Shown here: one piece after another, positions 57,952 through 64,000 of the stretch | How positions within the stretch are numbered: the stretch's first letter is position 1 | Layout: every line of letters starts with the position of its first letter | Origin: Datisca glomerata | Taxonomy: Eukaryota > Streptophyta > Magnoliopsida > Cucurbitales > Datiscaceae | Assembly: GCA_003255025.1 (NCBI GenBank) | Contig: QANY01003987.1 | Span: 124,001-188,000, forward strand | Direction of reading: 5' to 3' | DNA length: 64,000 nucleotides | Made by a program: the position numbers and the translations under genes | Notes under the pieces: model-generated | What the model was told of the DNA's origin: nothing | What the model saw: only the letters and a program-made list of their open reading frames with translations | The model's database searches: none

Positions 57952-60900
57952 ATGGGAGAATCATCATCTGAATCCTTCCTTAAGAGGCACTGGGAAGGCT
58001 ACAAGGAGTTCTGGGCTGAGCGGTTTTCAATCCTCGACAACTATTCCCCATTCGTCAAGCGCGATGAGCCCCTTCCTCTCTGGTCCAGCTCTGATGTCGA
58101 CCAGTTCATTACTTTAGATCCTGTCCATGGCCCCACTGTAAATTTCTTTTCCTATTCGTAATGTTTGCCCATCTATGTGCTTTAAGGTGTGTGCTTTTCT
58201 GGATATGTTTTGGTTGCGTAGTTGATTTTAGCTTTCTTTTTCTTTCGATGGCTTTCTACTTACATTTCTTCTTTTAGCGAGCGAAAGAGCCCCCATCCTT
58301 AAAATGCTAGTCATTTATCAAGGATTTTCTTTTGATTGATTTTTTAATTTTTTTTTATTTTCTAAGTGTACTTGGTATAATCATATTAGCGTGTTTGTAA
58401 TTTAATTTGGCTCCTCATTTTAGTTATGGTCTCTAGGCTTCATGTCCTGGTGAGTAGTTCATTAGGTAAACATAATAACGGATATAGTAAACACCATATT
58501 TCTGGAGATGTTCCTACATATCCAGGTCTAAGTAAACCAGTTTCTGTATTCTCAGGACTTGGCTTCACATGTGCTTGTGTAGTCATGTAGAGCATCTTGT
58601 ATTGCCTGGTGGATCGCATTCTTGATGTCATATAAGTTTGTGATGGATTGATCATGAATTTTGTATTCAAATCTCCACAAGTTTATTTTTCCCCATATCG
58701 TGACAGAATTGTAACGCTGTCTGATTACATTACCTAATTTTCAGTGCCTTATTTCCCTACATTATCTGCTATCACAGCTTAAGCCTTGAGGTGATGTGAT
58801 TATGGCCGTTCACAACAGTGTTATCAAACTCATTGAGCGCCCCTAAGCACCAAGGCTCCCTCGGTGAGTAAGCACTAAGCGCCACAATAAGGGAGGCTTA
58901 ATTGATGATAAGCGCCCTATATATAAATGACACTTTAAAAATTATATATATGTACACACATATAATTTTCAATCTATAATGAAAGATCATCATTGGTAAA
59001 ACATAAATATAAACTAAAATACTTCAACATAAAAGCGTTAAAGTCATATTCAAAGTATTAATAAAGCATTAGAGTCACATTCAAAGTATTATATAACGTA
59101 AAAAAATATTTAAAATAAATTCGTAAGACTTGAAACATAAAACATTTAACTCTGTCATAAGCGGGGGCTAGTCGGATAGCAGGGGGTTAGTCGGATAGAG
59201 ATGGGGGAAAGGGGAAGATATGGAGCTTGGAGTCTTGGACAGAGCTTAGGAGAGAGAGATGACAAGGACTCGGTCTCATTCGTGAAGGCAATCGTGAGAA
59301 AAAGAAGACTAAGAGGAAAAAGAATTGGATAACTTTTATACACCCTTCATCTTTTATGACTTGTCGCTTAGGATCTACTAACTGCCGTTAGTGGAGCTTA
59401 GTGCTTAGGCGATAAGCGATCACTGCTGAGCAAGAGCTTAGCGGAAGGGGCTGAGCCTAGCTTGTCATTAAGTGCAGCCCTTCACTTAGAGAGCTCAAGC
59501 GAGCTTTTGACAACACTGGTTCAAGATGTCCGGTTTAGTTATTCTTAGTAGATCTAACATATCTTCTTATTAGATGTTGTCATTTCTCAGATTTAGCATA
59601 TGTCTGTTCTCACCAATTATATGCAGTGTTTTAAAAAGCGTTCATGGCGTACGCCTCAAGGCGAGGCGGCCTCCTAGAGTACTGAGGCTTACGCCTCTCA
59701 GGGTACCCAAGGAGGCAGACGCCTCTGTTAAATGAGACGCACGCATCTGAGGCTTACGCCTCAAGGCTGTTGAGGCGTAAGCCTCATATATTATGTCTTT
59801 GAGTGGTTACTTCAATAAACAAAATTGAAAAAAATAAAGACACTCAGTGGAGGGTTCAGCCTATAATGAAGAGGAGAAGAATTGGAGAGGAAGAAAATAA
59901 ATATAAAGCTCTTATCAGGTATGCCTACTCTTTTCTCTTCTGCTCATACTTTCTTTTCTCCTCTTCATCCTCACAGCTTTTTCTCGGCAGTTTGTTTCTT
60001 TTGTCATCTTCTTTCCTCTTCTTCTCGTCTCCTTATTTTCTTTTCTCGTAATTTTCTCTTCCCAAGAGCTATGTTTTTTTTTTTGGTAAGTAAGAATAAT
60101 ATTAGAAAAAGACCCCGAGATAGGGCAGATACAACCTAAGAAACAGACTAAAAACACAAAAGGAGGCTATTCACCCAGCTTTTCTCAAAAACCAACATGG
60201 GAAAAAGGGTGTTCACCCATTCTAAAAGAATGCCTCTAAAGTATAAGAATACTTTACAAAAAGATTCTATCCCCTCAAACATCCTTTGATTCCTCTCGAA
60301 TCAAATAGCTTAAAAGAGAGCGTGGATAACCATCACCCAAAAAGACTAGTCTATCAACAGCTATGTTTTTAAGCTTCTTTTTCCTCTTTGTTGTGCTGAT
60401 CTCAAAGAAACACGTGTCAGCTGCCAATCCTCACCTTTGTTTGTTCTTTATTTATTTTTTGTTAATTTTAGTGCTCCACCCATATGCTTCACTAAATGCA
60501 CTCTCCTGCACTTGACAGCAGTAGCACACATGTCACCTTTTTTTTTAAATTTATTCTTTGTTCTAAGAGAGATGAGTGCTCCATCACACCCATGATCTCT
60601 TTTGAGGTTAATCTTTTAGTGGAATATTGGTAAGAGGTTTAACAATGTTGTTAAAAGTGTAAAGCGAATAAAAAATCTTGGGGTACCCGAATAAATGGGA
60701 GAGCCTACTAATTATGCAAAGAAAGAAAGCTTATGATGATTCTAAGACGATTAATAATGTCTATATAGATTTATAATCTTATGATGATTTTCAGACAATG
60801 AAGAATGTTTATATAGTGTAATCTAATGATGATTCTAATGCCATATTTTGTTGTTTTTTTTGTAAGGAACTAGTGATATAAACATCACTTCATCAACTGT

Positions 60901-62385
60901 TTTTCAATTAGGTGTTTAGTATAATTTTTTTATGGTTGATGCAAGTCCTTTAGGGTTTTTTATTTCAAAATTGAGGCTTACGTCTCCTTCCGCCTCGAGG
61001 CTTATGCCGCCTCGCCTCTCTAAAGGAAAACGCCTCAAGGTCACCTTTCACCTTTTAAAACCTTGATTATATGTCCATCTATGTTTTGGACAAACGAAAA
61101 TGGAACCTTTCCTGTAGATTCTTTTATATCTAGCTTTCATGTTATGTGTGTATGAAGATGGGTAATCCTAATAATTTTACTTAGACAGGTTGTTATCATG
61201 TCACTGCTCATATAACCATAATAGATGTTTCTGATTTTATTTGTCGTGTAATTGAAGATCACTCCTTGTCTGGTCTCTTCTTATGCAACAATGGTATTCC
61301 AATCTCTCTTTTATGCCCAAGATATATTCTGATTTATGATAGCCACAGTGCTATCATAAATCATGAAGATTATGTAGAACTTCGCGTCTGATGGAATTGT
61401 CTCGTGGAAGCATTTGCATGTGTGCATAATCCTCTTTCTCAATCTTCTTTCTGCATACACCTTATATTGTCTTCTTCTCCATGGAAAGTTTTAATATTAA
61501 TTTCAATCGATAATGGTACTTCAGGAAAATGGCTGGGTAAACACTCTTCGGGACTCGCAAAATTCTGCTCGTAATTATGTGTTTATTGTCTTAGAGTTCT
61601 CAACGTATAAAAATTTTCAGCTGTAAAACTTTAATCTCTTTGCTTTCCAGCTGAAAACCGCAAGGGAAGCTGTAAACTTTGGTCTCACAGGAAGCGTTAT
61701 TGGAGCAGTTTCAACTGCAGGTTTTACATGGAAATACTCAAGGAGTTTACATGGTATTATTCTACTTGCATTCTTGTTATTTTGAGAAAGCAATATTTAG
61801 ACTAGAAGTTGCTGGTTACACATTGTGACGAGGAAAGATTGAAAGCGCTACAGGGTTTATGATTTCTCCAATTCAGTTTATCCCTAAAGAAAAGTAATTA
61901 TTAGAAAAAATTCATAAGCCAGCTCTTACATTAATGTATATGTTTAGTTGCATCTTTTTTACCTATGCTCCAGCGAAGTTTTCTGTTCTCTTCAATTAGT
62001 TGTTCAGAAAACTTGAGTTTTAAAAATATGATCTTGACTGATAACTCAAGCATTCACAGCCACCACACTTTCTCTGGTGAAATTCATTAAACAATATCGA
62101 ACCAGATATGAGCCCTTTACATGCAGCCCACAAACTACTCTTAGCAATTTATTGTTTTAGAAAACTGACAAAATTTGTTGTGTTTCGCATATAAGATAGA
62201 AGAGGAAAAATTAGATAAGAAGCGTTTTACTTATGACAGGTGCTGGGCTGTCCCTTTTAGCTGGAGGTGTATTTGGTTGGACCTTTGGACATGAAGTTGC
62301 AAACCACTGGTTCCAACTTTACAGGTTGGACACCATGGCAGCACAGGTTAAGTTTATGGAATGGTGGCGAAGCAAGAACGAGTGA
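57952..62385 (+). CDS. SDH6: Succinate dehydrogenase subunit 6-like protein (SDH6), three exons
   Basis: Exons are 57952-58137, 61651-61753 and 62240-62385 (435 bp with TGA, 144 residues). All borders are GT-AG, with a T-rich tract before each acceptor, and the frame stays open. The protein starts MGESSSESFLKRHWEGYKEF, has SPFVKRDEPLPLWSSSDVDQ and DPVHGPT, then two Gly/Ala-rich hydrophobic stretches: residues 71-82 (NFGLTGSVIGAV) and 98-110 (AGLSLLAGGVFGWTF). It ends LDTMAAQVKFMEWWRSKNE. This order matches the plant-specific subunit of respiratory complex II, held in the inner mitochondrial membrane. Length and intron positions fit that family. An in-frame ATG 11 codons upstream (57919) is less likely because copies and family begin MG. 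Intron 1 is 3.5 kb and full of mobile elements, and the exon is repeated three times upstream. I judge it functional because no stop or splice defect is seen. Confidence 0.8.
58816..59518 (+). mobile_element. hAT-type non-autonomous element in SDH6 intron 1 (copy 3)
   Basis: Same family as 46118-46792 and 48045-48496 but in inverse orientation. The ends are cagtgttatcaaactcattg and gcgagcttttgacaacactg. The flanking 8-mers gttcacaa and gttcaaga share the first five bases, consistent with an old target duplication. It was present before the inverted duplication, because arm A carries it at the same place. Confidence 0.85.
59624..61065 (+). mobile_element. hAT-type element, 1.44 kb, with 8-bp target duplication
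   Basis: An exact target duplication attatatg flanks it (59616-59623 and 61066-61073). Its ends are cagtgttttaaaaagcgttc and tcaccttttaaaaccttg. Inside the ends are repeated gcctcaaggcgaggc and cttacgcctc words in both orientations, typical of this plant hAT group. No transposase is present. A LINE fragment sits inside (60079-60358). It is absent from arm A, so it inserted after the duplication. Confidence 0.92.
60079..60358 (-). mobile_element. 5'-truncated LINE or SINE copy with target duplication
   Basis: A 12-bp target duplication agctatgttttt occurs at 60067-60078 and 60359-60370. The T run at the left end, followed by ggtaagtaagaataatatta, is the reversed poly(A) end of a non-LTR copy inserted in minus orientation. 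Text such as gaccccgagatagg fits the 3' end of a plant LINE. It is nested within the 59624-61065 element. Confidence 0.8.
61754..62239 (+). other. SDH6 intron 2
   Basis: The GT-AG intron between exons 2 and 3 is 486 bp and AT-rich, without mobile-element signs. Arm A stops within its first 90 bp. Confidence 0.8.
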
Positions 62386-63311
62386 CTGAAGTCAAGTTGA
62401 ACCGGTACTTGAACAAATTGTGTCTGAAATAAGAATCAGAATCAGTTGCCTTGCCTTGTTTTTGTTTTATGTTGAAATTTTCAGTTTAAGTTTGCAGAGT
62501 TGCTTTTATTTTTGTCTGGGGAAATAATATGAATATGATGCAACTAATTGATGGAGCTTTCGTTATATAAAAGTTATGGTTAAATGTTGGACTGCTATGA
62601 TTGGTATTCATCTTGAAGTACTCAGTTAAGTAGTAAACTCGCACTAAGTAACTACAGGAAGTGAAACGTTCTGTCCCCTAGTGATTTGATATGCAAAGAT
62701 TCTGAAAATGATGTAGATGTTTAATTGAGGTCTCAATGCTACTTCTCCTTGCTTGTTATTTGGGTTTGTAGTATGTTGTCGATGGCCGTGGATTTTTAAG
62801 CATGCATCCGGATGCTGTAGTTTCTTGAAGCGTGGTTAAGTTTGATATTTTGGGTGAAATTGTAAACCTTTCAAGTGGATTGCTTCTCATTGTTCCTCAA
62901 ATTCTCGTCAGCTTTTTGTGCAGTTCCAATTATATTAGTTTGTAATCTTTGATTGTAATAAACATAAAACAAATTCATCACTAGTCCATTTTCCAGTAAT
63001 ACTCAACAACATACATTGATTCGGTCACTAGGACCAATAAGAACATTCATATTTATGTTTATTTTCTATCCTGCTTTACAGTTTTACAAATTTTAAGGTA
63101 TCAGAGGTTAAAAGGTACCTATAGAAACATGAAGTAGAAGAGAAAATATGATGGATAGGTGAACCATTCTATAGCCAGAATTAAATAGAAAACCCATCAG
63201 GAACTTCATCAGAAAGGAGTATCAAAGCATAGGTTGCACGGTCAGTTAAACATGGTTTTAAAATCTGTACACGATCGAATCAACAAGCAAATATCTATCC
63301 ATAGGTTGAAT
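62386..63311 (+). terminator. SDH6 3' untranslated region and intergenic DNA
   Basis: Transcript end is likely near aataaa at 62957-62962 within ttgtaataaacataaaac, about 570 bp after the stop. The remaining DNA up to the next exon shows no gene. Confidence 0.45.
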
Positions 63312-63518
63312 TTAGATTGATTTATTGGAGGAGGTTGACCGGCGGCTCTCTAGCTTTTTCTGTGAAGCCTCAAATTCTTCTTCAGTCGGTTCTGAAGAAC
63401 TTCCCCACCACCATATTTAGACACCAGAGATGAGAACATAGATTCAAATTTGTCTTTCCTTTCATTCCGCTTCCGAGATATTACAGCATAGAGATCTGTT
63501 TCAGAGTCTTTCTTTGAT
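63312..63518 (-). CDS. Last exon of a dnaJ 6/DNAJC9-like chaperone gene (partial)
   Basis: On the minus strand a T-rich acceptor (TTTTCATCTGCTTACAG) precedes SKKDSETDLYAVISRKRNER, then KDKFESMFSSLVSKYGGG. In the next frame SSSEPTEEEFEASQKKLESR and RSTSSNKSI end at a TAA. Plant J-domain proteins of the dnaJ 6/DNAJC9 type end with a very similar charged tail (SDLYA.I..R..ER......SS..SKYGG...EPTEEEFEAA), as I remember it. The exon therefore needs a one-base shift between GGG and SSSEP. Without it, the open frame ends VLQNRLKKNLRLHRKS at 63350. The J-domain and other exons would lie to the right, outside or beyond what I could recognise. The shift may be a sequencing error or a real lesion. Confidence 0.5.
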
Positions 63519-63519
63519 C

Positions 63520-63720
63520 TGTAAGCAGATGAAAACATAGCAAGAGATATAAATAAAATTAGGGTATTGATATAAGATTGCTAATTTATGTTAAGAAATT
63601 GAATAGAACACCCACTTCCTCTTTCTTAAAGGATGGTAATTGGTTTAGTTTCAGATATTTTTTTGGATTTTTTTTGCAAAAATCAACTCCTATACTAACC
63701 ATTTTGCAGAAATCAACCCC
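63520..63720. other. Probable intron of the dnaJ-like gene
   Basis: AT-rich text upstream of the acceptor, with a direct repeat (aaaatcaactcctatactaac and gaaatcaacccctacattta) at 63680 and 63709. Confidence 0.4.
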
Positions 63721-63725
63721 TACAT

Positions 63726-63900
63726 TTAGAGGTGTTCAAAAATCGTCCAGACCGTTTAATCCGAACCGGTCCAAATCGAAATTGATTGGTCTAGATGGTT
63801 TTTTTCTTGTTAATGGTCTGCTTCGGTCCTCCTTTTAGAGAGGACCAAAATTTCGGACCAGTGCAGAATTTCTGTTAGTTCTGGACCGATCCTACTGTAT
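63726..63900. mobile_element. hAT-type MITE end (tagaggtgttcaaaaatcg...)
   Basis: The opening tagaggtgttcaaaaatcgt, followed by gaaccggtccaaatcg and later ttggtctagatggt and tcggtcc words, looks like the start of a plant MITE whose other end lies beyond the window. Complementary ggacc/ggtcc words give a local foldback. Confidence 0.4.
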
Positions 63901-63921
63901 ATGATATATATATATATATTA
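63901..63921. repeat. (AT)n microsatellite
   Basis: About ten AT dinucleotides near the window end. Confidence 0.9.
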
Positions 63922-64000
63922 TATTATCTTTATTATGTAAAAGAATTACATATTCAAAAGTTCTAATTAATTCTGTTATGTTGGAGTTCATCCCCTTATC

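Larger units (their letters stand above)
57725..61842 (+). repeat. Inverted duplication, arm B
   Basis: Counterpart of arm A (45257-49590) in opposite orientation. It contains exon 1, intron 1 and exon 2 of the live gene. Similarity ends near 61842 (ttacacattgtgacgaggaa), which matches 45257-45285. Confidence 0.9.

Noticed and set aside
58440..58670. Minus-strand open frame of 76 codons in SDH6 intron 1
   Set aside because: Its counterpart in arm A is not conserved as a frame, and there is no motif; intronic.
59803..60157. Open frames rich in Ser/Leu/Phe or Arg/Lys
   Set aside because: CT-rich DNA inside a hAT-type element, partly across the LINE insertion.

Overview
The window looks like gene-poor, repeat-rich nuclear DNA of a flowering plant, probably a eudicot. 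It is AT-rich, and it carries Ty1/copia, CACTA, hAT, MULE, Helitron and LINE remnants of plant type, GT-AG introns, and plant-type gene fragments. The species cannot be told from the sequence. There is no bacterial-style operon, tRNA, rRNA or CRISPR array.

Layout. 1-2.2 kb: tandem minisatellites. 2.2-11.2 kb: a broken copia gag, a very short copia-type LTR pair (3083-4493), and a 6.7 kb copia element on the minus strand (4510-11227) with about 1.8-1.9 kb LTRs, a decayed pol and no recognisable gag. 11.6-16.8 kb: a non-coding LTR element with tandem arrays inside. 17.3-19.7 kb: a MULE transposase remnant abutting a LINE fragment. 19.7-24.3 kb: arrays of short tandem repeats, some in inverted orientation, with a 0.77 kb direct duplication. 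24.4-25.8 kb: fragments of ordinary genes, including a TlyA/hemolysin-A-like pseudogene. 27.9-33.4 kb: a CACTA element with a decayed transposase on the minus strand. 33.4-36.3 kb: AT-rich DNA with a foldback MITE and a Helitron-like 5' end. 36.3-43.7 kb: two inverted copies of a GGGTC-type array, one next to a decayed BED/hAT transposase, the other beside a truncated copia element (LTR plus gag) of the same family as the 4.5-11.2 kb element.

44.2-62.4 kb is the most interesting part. One apparently intact three-exon gene (57952-62385, plus strand) encodes a 144-residue protein that I recognise as the plant-specific mitochondrial succinate dehydrogenase subunit 6 (SDH6) type. Three further, broken copies of its first exon lie upstream. 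One of them (49378-45338, minus strand) carries exons 1 and 2 plus the whole first intron, forming a roughly 4 kb inverted duplication with the live gene. The first introns are loaded with hAT-type elements, a LINE fragment and a MITE, several with exact target duplications, so the order of events can be read. The inverted copy ends abruptly inside a pseudogene of an unrelated NT-C2/gar2-related type family. A non-autonomous Helitron (54592-56521) lies between the copies. At the right edge (63312-63518, minus strand) is the last exon of a gene resembling plant dnaJ 6/DNAJC9-type chaperones, with an apparent one-base frame break.

Only the SDH6 gene and, less surely, the right-edge dnaJ-like exon look like functional host genes. 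Everything else recognisable is mobile-element sequence, tandem repeat or pseudogene. Functional names rest on my recognition of protein motifs by eye, not on a search.
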